A stretch of DNA of 22,308 bases from Holophagae bacterium (GCA_030637505.1 DAOWGJ010000067.1:1-22308), one strand, 5' to 3'. Positions 9,330-17,857 are shown, counted from the stretch's first letter. Numbers and translations: made by a program. The notes: generated from the sequence alone by a model not told the origin.

Positions 9330-9716
9330 TTCTTTCAACTCCTTCTGCCGCGATTACGGCGTTTGTACAGACAACTTCAGTCGTGGGCGACAACTCCAGA
9401 TGCACAACAAGCTGTCGTCACCTACGTCCGGGCCGCTAAATTCTTCTTTTCGTGGCTCTTGTAAAGACCATATAGGAGAGTTGTCTACCTTGTCAAGAGA
9501 CACAGGCTCAATCTTAAAAACCAAAAACAAAAGACGCCGATGCTTCAGGACGGGTTCCTGTGTGACCAGGAACATCGCGAGCATTTTTCAAGGGACACTG
9601 CTCTTCTCTAATTCTGTTTTTGGACTATTCGCTCCCCCAATGTGCAACGGGACATCGTCGCGAGGAAAAGTCGCTAAAAGGTGCATTTTTCCCCGAAAAA
9701 GGGTAAAAGTAGGCCC
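9330..9716. other. Divergent intergenic region
   Basis: 387 bp, clearly richer in A+T than its surroundings, between the minus-strand operon and the plus-strand methyltransferase-like gene. It contains the minus-strand promoter at 9469-9496. On the plus strand only weak promoter-like hexamers are visible (for example taattc near 9608), so I do not assign one. No RNA gene, repeat or small gene was recognised. Confidence 0.6.
9469..9496 (-). promoter_or_regulatory. Sigma-70-type promoter for the two-gene secreted-protein operon
   Basis: On the minus strand there is a perfect -35 TTGACA (9491-9496), a 16-bp spacer and a -10 TATATG (9469-9474). Transcription would begin near 9461, leaving a leader of about 130 bases before the ATG at 9329. 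It sits in an unusually AT-rich stretch between divergent genes. Confidence 0.65.
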
Positions 9717-10382
9717 GTGAACGACGAGTGGCGGACCATTGACGACGAAGAGGTGGACGAGGGCACCATGCTTTTGATTCAGCGGGGCGAGCGTGAGTTC
9801 GTGATCTCAGTGGACCACCTGACGCTGATGACCTCGGAGTCAAACTTGAGCGAGCTGGAATTGGGGCGGGTTCCCTGCAGGCGGCTGAAAAACCAGACCG
9901 ACCCGCGTGTGCTGCTGGCCGGTCTGGGGATGGGCTTCACCCTGCGGGCGGCGCTGGATGCCTTGCCGGCCGCTGCCCGGGTGGAGGTGGTCGAACTCAA
10001 TACGGTAATCGCCTACTGGTGCCGGGGGCCGATGGCGGTCTTGACGGACCACGCGGTGGACGACCCGCGGGTGGAACTCCACTTCGGTGACGTGGGCGAG
10101 AGGATTCGCCTTGCCGCCGAGGGTTCCCAGGGCTACGACGCCATCATTCTTGATCTCTATCAGGGAACCTTCGACGCCAACGATGACCCTGACCACCCCC
10201 ATTACGGCCGTGCGGCCCTCGTCAGGACCCGCCGGGCGCTCGTCCCGGGTGGGATCCTCGCGGTGTGGACCGAGGAGGCCGATCAGGGATTCGAAGAGAG
10301 GCTCCGCGGGGTCGGCTTCGAGTTCGAGAGGCTCAGGCCCGAGCTTGAGGGGCCGCAGCATTTGGTCTACCTGGCCCGATAG
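9717..10382 (+). CDS. Spermidine-synthase-fold (SAM-dependent) methyltransferase-like protein
   Basis: 221 residues. The Rossmann SAM-binding core is clear: motif I in LLAGLGMGFTLRAAL, the acidic end of strand 2 in VEVVELN, then HFGDVGERI and YDAIILDLYQG. This matches the spermine/spermidine synthase superfamily. The catalytic DSTDP-type segment of true polyamine synthases is replaced by LDLYQGT, so it is probably not an aminopropyltransferase; the substrate is unknown. The frame is open from a GTG at 9681, but the GTG at 9717 gives the MNDEWRTID start that I judge closer to family length; neither has a good ribosome site. It stands alone, divergent from the operon on its left, with a repeat element directly downstream. 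Confidence 0.75.
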   Translation: MNDEWRTIDDEEVDEGTMLLIQRGEREFVISVDHLTLMTSESNLSELELGRVPCRRLKNQTDPRVLLAGLGMGFTLRAALDALPAAARVEVVELNTVIAYWCRGPMAVLTDHAVDDPRVELHFGDVGERIRLAAEGSQGYDAIILDLYQGTFDANDDPDHPHYGRAALVRTRRALVPGGILAVWTEEADQGFEERLRGVGFEFERLRPELEGPQHLVYLAR

Positions 10383-10443
10383 CCGCGACCGCAGCGCCGG
10401 TCGAGGCGGTCTGTGTTTGAGCCGAGATGCCCGGCCGGAACCC

Positions 10444-10696
10444 CTAGCCCGCAATTCTCACCAGTGATCTACTGCGGCGCGAAATACGCAGTAATCTGCA
10501 GCGTTTACTTGAAATCGCTCAATTAACATAGTGCGAACTATGCCTCATTCGCTGCCCACGCCACCCGTTTCGCGGGCACGAGCCTGGCGGCTCGACAGCC
10601 CTTCGGGCTTGGCGCGATGTCCCTATCCGCGAAAACACTGCATCTCACCACGTCTTCCGCGCCTCGCAACGAAAACCGGTGAGAAATGCGGGCTAG
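10444..10696. repeat. Intergenic repeat family 1, copy 3, with inverted termini (MITE-like)
   Basis: The left end (10444-10462, ctagcccgcaattctcacc) is the inverted complement of the right end (10678-10696, ggtgagaaatgcgggctag) at 18 of 19 positions, bounding 253 bp. The right half (10575-10696) matches copy 2 almost base for base. Inside are two smaller hairpins: tactgcg/cgcagta (10470-10493) and catagt-gcga-actatg (10527-10542), the latter closed by a GNRA-type loop. No target duplication is obvious. This explains most of the 10383-10880 gap. The remaining 10697-10880 holds only a 7-bp stem (10746-10764) and the leader of the next gene. Confidence 0.75.
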
Positions 10697-10880
10697 CGAA
10701 ACGAAAACCGCGAACGATGGACACGAGGCCTTGGGAGTCTGGCCCACAACCCATTTGGGGTTGTCGACGATCAGTGAGATCATCCTCTTAGTAATTCGTG
10801 AGTCATCGGCTCAAAAGCTTCGCCGCCCTCCGGCAAAACCTGAGAACCAATGGCGTTCGAATTGCTCATGGAGGTGGGTT

Positions 10881-12197
10881 ATGAAACGGTTGTTTTCTCT
10901 GGCCTTGTTTTGCATTCTGATTTCGACTGTTGTCGTTGCCGATCAGCCTGGGCGAGCCGAGCTGCTCGGCAGCCCCAAGGTGGTCGAGGGCGCCGCCGAG
11001 CCCGTGTTTGTGGAACTGACCGCTGAGCAGTTGCAGCAACAACTCAAGGTGGTCTCAAGCCGCAGCTATGCGTTTTATGGTTTCAATAACTCCGAGGTGC
11101 AGATTCATCTCCCGCGTTGTGACAACAGCGTCTACGCGTCAGTGGAGTTCTCACCCGCGCGCCTCCGTGATTCAAAAGGTAACGAGGTGCAGTTCGAGCG
11201 CGAGCGGGGCATTTACGACCACGACACGCACCATGATGAAGTTCGGTTTGCGCCTGTCGAAGGGAAAAGCCCGGTCGAATTCGATCGAGTCGAGGGCACG
11301 ATCACGCTGCGTTATCCCATTCGGATGAGGACTGTCGCGATCAAGGCCGGCGGTGTGCCTCCGGTGGGGTTGGCCCTGACGATTGACGGGCCGTTCGTGT
11401 CGTGGAGCGACCCCGAGGAAACACTGCCCGAGGCCGCATCGTTCACCCCGGTCGAGCAGTTCCGAGCGATTGACGCTTCCGGGCGGCGGCTCGAGCAGAA
11501 TTCGTGGAAGGGTTTTTCGATGAGCGGGGGCGTCACCACTGAGACGTACGCCTATTGGGGCGAGGTGGCAGAGATTCGTCTCGACATTGTCGAAGAGTGG
11601 GCCGATTTCAACATCTCGTACTCGCTTCCGTCGATCAAGCCGTTACCGGCCACCAGAGCCGGCACACCACCGAAGAGTCACGAGGTCAGGGTGACGCCAG
11701 GCGGTTCGGTGGACATTCAGATCGTTACAAGGGCAGAACCTCAGGCCGAGCCGGCCGAAGGGGGGATGTCCAAGGACGACGTGTTGGCCGAGCTCAAGGA
11801 AATGGGTTTCCGGCGTTTTGACGCGAACTCCTTCATGTTGGCGGCTACAACGGGGAAGGCCGATGTCTTGAAGCTGTTCATCGCCGGCGGCATGCCCGTC
11901 GATACGGAGTCCGGCGGCAGGACCGCACTGTTGTCGGCGGCGATGATGGGCCACGTCGAGGCCGGCAAGGTCTTGATCGATGCTGGGGCGGACGTCAACC
12001 AGACCGACATCTCCGGCTCACCGCCTCTCGCCGGGCTGGTGATGAAGTGTAGTGCGACGGAGCTGGTTCAGGCTTTCATCGATGCAGGCGCCGATCTTGC
12101 GGTCAAGCTCCCCGGAGGCATGACCCTGCGCCAGATGGCGAAGTTGACCAAATGCTCCGAAAACGCGAGGGTGCTGAAAGAGGCGGGCGCCAAGTAG
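10881..12197 (+). CDS. Exported ankyrin-repeat protein
   Basis: 438 residues. The ATG at 10881 is preceded by ggaggtg at good spacing and opens a classic signal peptide (MKRLFSLALFCILISTVVVA, cut near A20-D21). The frame is open back to 10686, but that part runs through a repeat and is not coding. Residues ~22-290 form a beta-rich domain I do not recognise. From ~305 there are two to three ankyrin-type units, visible in FMLAATTGKADVLKLFIAGG, TALLSAAMMGHVEAGKVLI and LVQAFIDAGADL. Ankyrin repeats mediate protein binding, so a periplasmic or surface interaction role is likely. It is transcribed alone and converges with the transporter gene 62 bp downstream. No strong promoter was seen upstream. 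Confidence 0.8.
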   Translation: MKRLFSLALFCILISTVVVADQPGRAELLGSPKVVEGAAEPVFVELTAEQLQQQLKVVSSRSYAFYGFNNSEVQIHLPRCDNSVYASVEFSPARLRDSKGNEVQFERERGIYDHDTHHDEVRFAPVEGKSPVEFDRVEGTITLRYPIRMRTVAIKAGGVPPVGLALTIDGPFVSWSDPEETLPEAASFTPVEQFRAIDASGRRLEQNSWKGFSMSGGVTTETYAYWGEVAEIRLDIVEEWADFNISYSLPSIKPLPATRAGTPPKSHEVRVTPGGSVDIQIVTRAEPQAEPAEGGMSKDDVLAELKEMGFRRFDANSFMLAATTGKADVLKLFIAGGMPVDTESGGRTALLSAAMMGHVEAGKVLIDAGADVNQTDISGSPPLAGLVMKCSATELVQAFIDAGADLAVKLPGGMTLRQMAKLTKCSENARVLKEAGAK

Positions 12198-12258
12198 GCC
12201 CGGGAGCATTTGACCTCCTTGTGCTACTCCAGGGTCAAGAGTGTTCCTTTTCAGAAAT

Positions 12259-13602
12259 TCACACCATCCGGCGGGCGTCTATCCGCCTTGTCCACCAGAT
12301 GTAGAGGATCAAGAATGCCAGCGAAATCAAGCCGACTCCGGTGTAGGCGAACCAGAGGTAGTGGGCGTGGGCGTAGGTCTCGGGTATCGGGGCCTGGCCG
12401 GCCAACCATTGGGTGTGTTGTGTGGCGATGGCGTCAGGCAGCGTGGTGGGTTCCGGGCAGTACTTCTTGAGCAGGAAGCCCGAGAAGATGAAGCCGAAGA
12501 TCCACGCGAAGAAGGTGTTGATGTGGGCGAATCCCAGGAAGACGCCTTCTTTTCCGGGGGGGGCCTGCTTCGAGGCATACTCCAGATATTTTGGCGAGAG
12601 GAAGCACTCGGCGAGACCTTGAATCGAAATGCCGATGACCATCATCACCGTGATCGGGTGCATGGCCAGACCGAAGATATTGATCGGCCCCTGTATGAAG
12701 GCGGATGAGGCCATGCAGAGTGCGGAGAACGGAATCATGATCATGGCGACCAGGATCGAATTTTCCGGCTTCCACTTGCGCACCATCTGGGTGATGGCGA
12801 CAACGAAGAGGACGACGACCAGCGGGTTGACGTTGGCGTACCACTCGGGCTTGTAGGTTTCGCCTGCCATGCGCAGGACGTAGTCGGGCATCGAGGCGTA
12901 GAGCTGGCCCTGAATCGCCCAGAAGCCCGCGGTGATCAGGATCAGGCCCAGGAAACGCAGATTGCTCATCGCCATCCACATGCCCTGAAGGGTCTCCCGC
13001 ATATTTCGCGGCTGCTCGGCGCCGTCCTCGGGCGGACGATAGATCAAGAGAACCAGGATCAGGGCCAAAAGACTGGAGCCTGCGGAAAACCACGGCACCG
13101 TCTCGACACCCATCTGGATGCGCATCGGTGCAACGATGGTCTTGCCTGTGAAGGACCCGATGTTGACGACCATGTAGAAAATCGAGAAGGCCCGGGCTCG
13201 GTTGAACGAGTCCGACGACTTGGACACCGTGCCGGTGATCACCGGCTTGACGAAGGCGCCGCCGAGGACGATCAAGGCCAATCCGACCAGGACCGGTGTC
13301 AGGGTGCTGACCATGCCCAACGTGCCGTAACCAACCGTCAGGAGTGCGAAGGCCAGGATCAGCGCCTTTCGGAATCCCATGCGGTCGGCCGCCGCCCCGG
13401 TGAAAAACGGCACCAGGTAGATCCAGCCGCCGAACAGTCCGGCGACTATGCCTGCTTGCACGTCGTCCAGTCCGACAACCCGAATCAAGTACGTGCGCAG
13501 CGCAATGAAGGTCCCGTAGTAGGCCGCCCGCTCAAACAGCTCCGCAGCGTTACCGGTCCAAAACGTCCGCGGAAATTTCCAAGATGCTTTTCCTTCGCTC
13601 AT
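12259..13602 (-). CDS. POT/PTR2-type proton-coupled transporter (major facilitator superfamily)
   Basis: 447 residues with about 12 hydrophobic segments. TM1 carries the proton-coupling motif of peptide transporters, E-L-F-E-R-A-A-Y-Y (E21, E24, R25). DRMGFRKAL is the loop 2-3 signature, and FSIFYMVVNIGSFTGK matches the family's FYxxINxGS signature. WYANVNPLVVVLF and the AECFLSPKYLE helix also fit. Family members import di- or tripeptides, and some carry other small solutes; the substrate here is open. A hydrophilic loop of about 30 residues lies before the last helix. The start follows ggaggg at proper spacing. It lies 134 bp downstream of the molybdenum-enzyme genes on the same strand, so it may share their transcript. 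Confidence 0.85.
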   Translation of the reverse strand: MSEGKASWKFPRTFWTGNAAELFERAAYYGTFIALRTYLIRVVGLDDVQAGIVAGLFGGWIYLVPFFTGAAADRMGFRKALILAFALLTVGYGTLGMVSTLTPVLVGLALIVLGGAFVKPVITGTVSKSSDSFNRARAFSIFYMVVNIGSFTGKTIVAPMRIQMGVETVPWFSAGSSLLALILVLLIYRPPEDGAEQPRNMRETLQGMWMAMSNLRFLGLILITAGFWAIQGQLYASMPDYVLRMAGETYKPEWYANVNPLVVVLFVVAITQMVRKWKPENSILVAMIMIPFSALCMASSAFIQGPINIFGLAMHPITVMMVIGISIQGLAECFLSPKYLEYASKQAPPGKEGVFLGFAHINTFFAWIFGFIFSGFLLKKYCPEPTTLPDAIATQHTQWLAGQAPIPETYAHAHYLWFAYTGVGLISLAFLILYIWWTRRIDARRMV

Positions 13603-13639
13603 CTGCCCTCCGTCGTCGAGTGAATGTAGCAGAGAAAGG

Positions 13640-13673
13640 AGCTATCAGCTCTCAGCTCTCAGCTCTCAGCTTA
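13640..13673. repeat. Heptamer tandem repeat (agctctc)
   Basis: Four consecutive 7-base units (agctatc, then agctctc three times) and a partial fifth, in the spacer between the transporter start and the oxidoreductase stop. Too short and spacerless for CRISPR. It is a simple slippage-prone repeat. Confidence 0.8.
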
Positions 13674-13736
13674 GCAATCCGCAATATTCCGGGGGTCACA
13701 ATGCGGGGCAGCGCCCACGCTGATCCCTTCGGGATC

Positions 13737-15878
13737 TCATGCCTGCTGCCCACGAATAGCGGCCAGGACCCTCTCCGGCGTGAAGGGCGTGGCAAAGAGC
13801 CGAACGCCGACGGCGTTGTACACGGCATTGGCGACAGCGGGCGCGACCAGGGGCAAGGGCATCTCCCCGCATCCTCGAGGGGACAGACCGTTACCGTAGG
13901 CCTTGAGGTATTTGATTTTCATGTCCGGGAGGTCGGAAAACCGTGCGATGTCATAGTCTGCGAATGAGTTGGTGAGAATTTGATTCTCGTCGACCTTCAG
14001 CTCCTCCTTCATCGTGATCGAGAGACCCCATATCAGGGCGCCTATGATCCCGATCGTAGCGGTGGTTTCGCAGATGACGACGCCGATGTCGAAGGCAGCC
14101 CGCATCCGGTGGATCGTGATCATTCCGGTCATTCGGTCGACGCCGACTTCGACGAACAGCGCTCCGAATTGCCGGTCGCCGTGATTGATGATGGCCATCC
14201 CGAGACCGTGATCTTCGGGTGGTCGGTAGACGCCGTAGTCGATCATCTCGGCTGCGGAATGCAGGAGATCTTTGTGCCACAGTACGTTCTTGAGACGAAA
14301 GTCCAACGGGTCCATGGAGATGGAGTGGGCCAGCGAGCTCATATGGCTCTCCATGGCAAAGACATCCTGGGTGTAACTGGTGCCTCGAATGGTGGCGTGG
14401 CGAATCCCCATCTGATCCTGGGAGACACGAAATAGCCGTATTTTGGAGTTCGGAATGTCGTAGATGTCGGTCATTCCGTGCCCCTCGTCCTGGTAAATGT
14501 CGGCGGATCTCGCGATGATCTTTCCGCTGTCATTGACGCCAGAAATGAGGTCGACGGCAACTTCTTCCTTGGCCCTGGAGAACCGTTGGAAGACCTGGGC
14601 CCTTGAATATACGCACTTGATGGGCAGGCCGGTAGCCTGGGCAATCATTGCGGCCTCGGCTCCACTTTTGTGTGCAATCTTGCCGCCAAATCCCCCGCCT
14701 ACGTTGGTGCCCGTGACGTGCACCCGTTCTACCGGGATCTTGGTATCACGAGCCACCACCTGCTGTTGAAGGTGTGCGTGCTGGGTCGAGTCCCATACGT
14801 GTGCTTCGTCGTCGGACACGATTGCGACGCTTGATTGCGGCTCGAGAAAGGCAACGTTGTAGAGATGGGTCGTGTAGGTCTCGCTGAGCGTGTGCCGACA
14901 GTTTTTCAGATGGCGTTCGACGTCGCCGGTATCCTCCACGGTCTTCGTCAGACGCGCGGATTCTCGGACCTGGGACAGGTTATTGACCAGAGTTTTCTTC
15001 TTGGGAACCATGCTCTTGCGATCGATCGCCGCCAATCCCTTTTGGAGGCTCACAAAATTCTCCGCCACGACGTAAGGACCGTGCCGCCCCATATTGCCTG
15101 CCGTGATCACACCCGGCACGGCCAACGTCGCCTGAAGATCGACAGGTTTGAAACGGTAGGCGGTGGGGAACTCTGCGGGGGTGAAAAACCCGCCGTACTG
15201 GGTCTTTCCGACCATCATGTCGCCGGCGTATTTGAGCTTGCCGGTGACCACGTCGAGGGCCCGCACGTTTCGGAGTCCGGGGTCCCGGTACATCTGCACC
15301 TTCTGTGGCGTCGTATCGGGATTGGTGAATCTGATGCCGTCCCGTTTCATCTGGAACATTGAGACATTTGATTCTGGTTCCGTCTCCACCGAGACGGTCC
15401 CCCGGGAAAAACGCACCTCGGAGGGATCGACCCCGAGTCGCTTGGCGCCCTCGGCGATTATGTCGTCCTTGATCTCGAGGCAGGCACACCAGATTGGCCA
15501 GCCAACATAGCTGGTTGCGGAACTGCCGGAGGTCGGGCCGTCGTCAGGGCAGAGGTCCGTATCTGCGAGGAAGACATCGACGTGATCCGGCTCGATTTCG
15601 AAGGCCTCGCTGACGATCGAAACCAGGACCGTGGTCAGACCCTGCCCCATCTCCGATCGTCCGGTGTAGACCTCAACCCTCTCCGTGTCCCGGAAAAGGA
15701 TCAGTTCGCTGAAATTTCGCCATGGTTGGATGCTCTCACAAAGGATCTCGAAGTCGACGAAATCCATCTCTTGGCCCGCTGTGCCGAAAAATGAGGCGCC
15801 CTCTCGATCCGAACAGCTCGTGACAACAAAGGCCATCGTTGAGGAGCCCATCAGTTTGAGAAAGTCTCGGCGCTTCAT
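13737..15878 (-). CDS. Molybdopterin-binding subunit of a xanthine dehydrogenase-family oxidoreductase (IorB-like)
   Basis: 713 residues. It is the catalytic subunit of a molybdenum hydroxylase resembling isoquinoline 1-oxidoreductase beta: the GQGLTT...DTDLCPDDGPTSGSS block near the N-terminus, the TNVGGGFGGK cofactor loop in the middle, and RGCGEMPLP near the end, with E672 matching the catalytic glutamate. The N-terminus MKRRDFLKLM is a twin-arginine signal, and VTSC at about residues 19-22 looks like a lipobox, so the folded enzyme is probably exported by Tat and may be lipid-anchored. Its ATG overlaps the stop of the iron-sulfur subunit as ATGA, giving a coupled pair. I see no cytochrome c acceptor subunit or cofactor-maturation (XdhC/MobA-type) gene nearby. 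The substrate, probably an N-heterocycle or aldehyde, cannot be read from sequence. Confidence 0.9.
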   Translation of the reverse strand: MKRRDFLKLMGSSTMAFVVTSCSDREGASFFGTAGQEMDFVDFEILCESIQPWRNFSELILFRDTERVEVYTGRSEMGQGLTTVLVSIVSEAFEIEPDHVDVFLADTDLCPDDGPTSGSSATSYVGWPIWCACLEIKDDIIAEGAKRLGVDPSEVRFSRGTVSVETEPESNVSMFQMKRDGIRFTNPDTTPQKVQMYRDPGLRNVRALDVVTGKLKYAGDMMVGKTQYGGFFTPAEFPTAYRFKPVDLQATLAVPGVITAGNMGRHGPYVVAENFVSLQKGLAAIDRKSMVPKKKTLVNNLSQVRESARLTKTVEDTGDVERHLKNCRHTLSETYTTHLYNVAFLEPQSSVAIVSDDEAHVWDSTQHAHLQQQVVARDTKIPVERVHVTGTNVGGGFGGKIAHKSGAEAAMIAQATGLPIKCVYSRAQVFQRFSRAKEEVAVDLISGVNDSGKIIARSADIYQDEGHGMTDIYDIPNSKIRLFRVSQDQMGIRHATIRGTSYTQDVFAMESHMSSLAHSISMDPLDFRLKNVLWHKDLLHSAAEMIDYGVYRPPEDHGLGMAIINHGDRQFGALFVEVGVDRMTGMITIHRMRAAFDIGVVICETTATIGIIGALIWGLSITMKEELKVDENQILTNSFADYDIARFSDLPDMKIKYLKAYGNGLSPRGCGEMPLPLVAPAVANAVYNAVGVRLFATPFTPERVLAAIRGQQA

Positions 15879-16369
15879 GACCGGTCCTCTGAGTCGCTCC
15901 CGGTCTCGTCGCCCACCGACTCAACGGCCGTGACGATGCTGGGATAGGTGGCACAGCGGCACAGGTTTTCGTTCATGGCCTCGATGACCTCCGATCTGCT
16001 CGGGTTCGGGTTGATTGTCAGCAGATCGGTCGCCTGCATGATCATGCCGGGAGTGCAGTATCCGCAGGCAAAGGCATTGTGTTCGACGAAGGCTTTTTGA
16101 ACTGGACTGAGTTCGCCGTCCTGGGCGAGGCCCTCGATGGTTACGATTGAGTGCCGGGCCTCAAGGTCCTCGAAAGCCACAAGGCAGGAGCGTTCCGCCT
16201 TGCCGTCAATCAAAACGGTGCACGTACCGCAGGCGCCTTCGCCACAGCCATACTTCGTACCGGTCAGACCCAGGCGGTCGCGGAGTACCCACAGGACGGG
16301 TTCCCTGGACTCGGCGAAGACCTCGTGGTTTTCCCCGTTGACCTTGATCGTTTTTTTAATCTTGGCCAT
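15875..16369 (-). CDS. [2Fe-2S] subunit of the xanthine dehydrogenase-family oxidoreductase (IorA-like)
   Basis: 164 residues, the usual size for this subunit. The plant-ferredoxin-type cluster is bound by C42, C47, C50 and C62 (CGEGACGTC...SC). The second, all-helical cluster domain has C102, C105, C137 and C139 (CGYCTPG and NLCRC). Electrons pass from the molybdenum site of the partner through these two clusters to an outside acceptor. It has no signal peptide, so it should ride out of the cell with the Tat-bearing partner, as known for this family. The ATG follows a gaggag site about 10 bases away. It is the first gene of its operon and diverges from the thioredoxin-like gene, with 246 bp between them. 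I found no clear promoter there. Confidence 0.93.
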   Translation of the reverse strand: MAKIKKTIKVNGENHEVFAESREPVLWVLRDRLGLTGTKYGCGEGACGTCTVLIDGKAERSCLVAFEDLEARHSIVTIEGLAQDGELSPVQKAFVEHNAFACGYCTPGMIMQATDLLTINPNPSRSEVIEAMNENLCRCATYPSIVTAVESVGDETGSDSEDRS

Positions 16370-16615
16370 CCTTCACGATCTCCTCATTCTGCCGGATTTT
16401 TTCCGCCGGATAGGGAGAATACGGGGGAATACCAGTTTCCGTCCAGTCTGGGGCTGCTGAATCCGGAAGAGCCGGATCCAATGGGAATAGGCCCGGCGCC
16501 GCATTCGTTCGAAAAAGGGGAAAGTGGCGAGTGTGCCGACGGAAGACGGCAACCTTGATGCTCAGGCGCCGTAATTCCTGGGTGTATCAGATCGGTGGAG
16601 GTACCGGAGGGTTCA

Positions 16616-17857
16616 ATGGGTATACGGAAAATTGTGATTTTGGCGGTAGGGGCAGGATCGTTGGTGGCGGGCCTTTTCGGCTGTGCCGGTCGGCCCGATC
16701 CCTGGTTCGACTCAGGACTCGAAGAGGCGTTCGCTGAAGCCGGAGAGCGCGGGACCCTTGTCATGGTCGATTTCAAGACCGACTGGTGTACGTGGTGCAA
16801 GCGCCTGGATCGGGACACGTTTTCCGACCCTGCAGTCGTTGCCGAGTTGGGTGAGGTGGTTGCCCTTCAGCTGGACGCCGAGAAGGAAGGTGTTGATTCT
16901 GCAGAGAGGTACGGTGTTCGGAGCTATCCCACGATCCTTTTCCTCGATTCGGCGGGAAATGAGGTCGATCGGATTCTCGGCTACCTGCCGCCTGACGCAT
17001 TCCTGGCCGAGGTGCAGAGAATCAGGGCCGGCGACACCTTCAACGCGTGTCTGGCCCGCCTGAACGAGGACCCGGCCAATCTCGAGGCTTTGGAACGGGC
17101 TGTCGAAGGCCTTCTGGAACGCTCAGATGCTATTGCCGCGATTGTCAGGGTCGAAGATTTTCATGCGACGCACCCAGAGGACGGAAGCGCTCATGACCAC
17201 TGCCGAAATCTGATGTTCACAGCCCGCAGAACGATGAACGAGAGCCTCTACCGGAGTGCGGCGCGGCTGTTCCGGAGGGACTGGCCCGAAGTGCCCGAGG
17301 TTGCGGATTCTCTCGGAGTCGCCCATTTGCACGCGATGATGGTCGATCTCGATGCCGTCGAGGACGATCGTCAGGCGCTGCGCTCCGCACGTTTTGACGA
17401 TGCCCAGGCCTTGCTGGAGACCGTGGATTCGGAGACGCTGGACACGCCGCAGTTGCTCGAGGTTGCCGGTTTTGCGTTTCGGGCGGGGCACTTCGATCAG
17501 GCTACCGATCTCTATCGCCGCTGGTTTGACCTGCGTCAGTTGGGGGAAGGTGTCGAGCACCTCAACCAGGCCGCCTGGAATCTTTACCTGGTTGAAAGGG
17601 AAACCCGGGCGGCGATCGCTTTGGCCCAGGAGGCCTATGACGTCGACCGGGAACCCGGGGTCGGCGACACCCTGGCCCGGCTCCTCTACGCGGACGGCAA
17701 GGTTGACGAGGCGATCGAAATCGAAACCCGTGCCGCCGAAAACTCCGACGGACGGTCGGCCGAAGACTATGCCAAGGTCATAGAAATGATGCGGTCCGGA
17801 GAGGACCTCGGGGATCGGCCGAGTTTTGAAGACTTTCCTGGAGAGAAGCAGAGTTGA
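16616..17857 (+). CDS. Thioredoxin-fold lipoprotein with helical C-terminal region
   Basis: 413 residues. The ATG at 16616 is preceded by ggagg at 5-base spacing; the frame also opens at GTG 16595, which is less likely. A short signal ends in the lipobox LFGC (C23), so it is a lipoprotein. Residues ~32-140 are a thioredoxin domain of the DsbD C-terminal/thioredoxin_7 type: VDFKTDWCTWCKRLD holds the redox pair C58 and C61, and RSYPTILFLD supplies the cis-proline. Residues ~150-413 are helical and TPR-like (for example LLEVAGFAFRAGHFDQATDLY). A periplasmic disulfide reductase or thiol-relay function is likely, with the repeats binding a partner. It diverges from the molybdenum enzyme operon and has no co-directional neighbour. 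Confidence 0.85.
   Translation: MGIRKIVILAVGAGSLVAGLFGCAGRPDPWFDSGLEEAFAEAGERGTLVMVDFKTDWCTWCKRLDRDTFSDPAVVAELGEVVALQLDAEKEGVDSAERYGVRSYPTILFLDSAGNEVDRILGYLPPDAFLAEVQRIRAGDTFNACLARLNEDPANLEALERAVEGLLERSDAIAAIVRVEDFHATHPEDGSAHDHCRNLMFTARRTMNESLYRSAARLFRRDWPEVPEVADSLGVAHLHAMMVDLDAVEDDRQALRSARFDDAQALLETVDSETLDTPQLLEVAGFAFRAGHFDQATDLYRRWFDLRQLGEGVEHLNQAAWNLYLVERETRAAIALAQEAYDVDREPGVGDTLARLLYADGKVDEAIEIETRAAENSDGRSAEDYAKVIEMMRSGEDLGDRPSFEDFPGEKQS

Noticed and set aside
10686..10880. N-terminal extension of the ankyrin gene
   Set aside because: It starts within the family 1 repeat and precedes a perfect ribosome site and signal peptide at 10881.
12210..12238. 6-bp stem (ttgacc/ggtcaa) between the convergent ankyrin and transporter genes as a terminator
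   Set aside because: The stem is short, the loop is 17 bases and there is no proper U-run on either strand.
13640..13673. Heptamer repeats as a CRISPR array
   Set aside because: Units are contiguous 7-mers with no spacers and no cas genes nearby.
13722..13736. gatccc-ttc-gggatc hairpin next to the oxidoreductase stop as a terminator
   Set aside because: The stem is only 6 bp and no T-run follows on the minus strand.
16384..16818. 144-codon minus-strand frame in the spacer between the iron-sulfur subunit and thioredoxin-like genes
   Set aside because: It overlaps the signal peptide and active site of the thioredoxin-like gene on the other strand and shows no motif.
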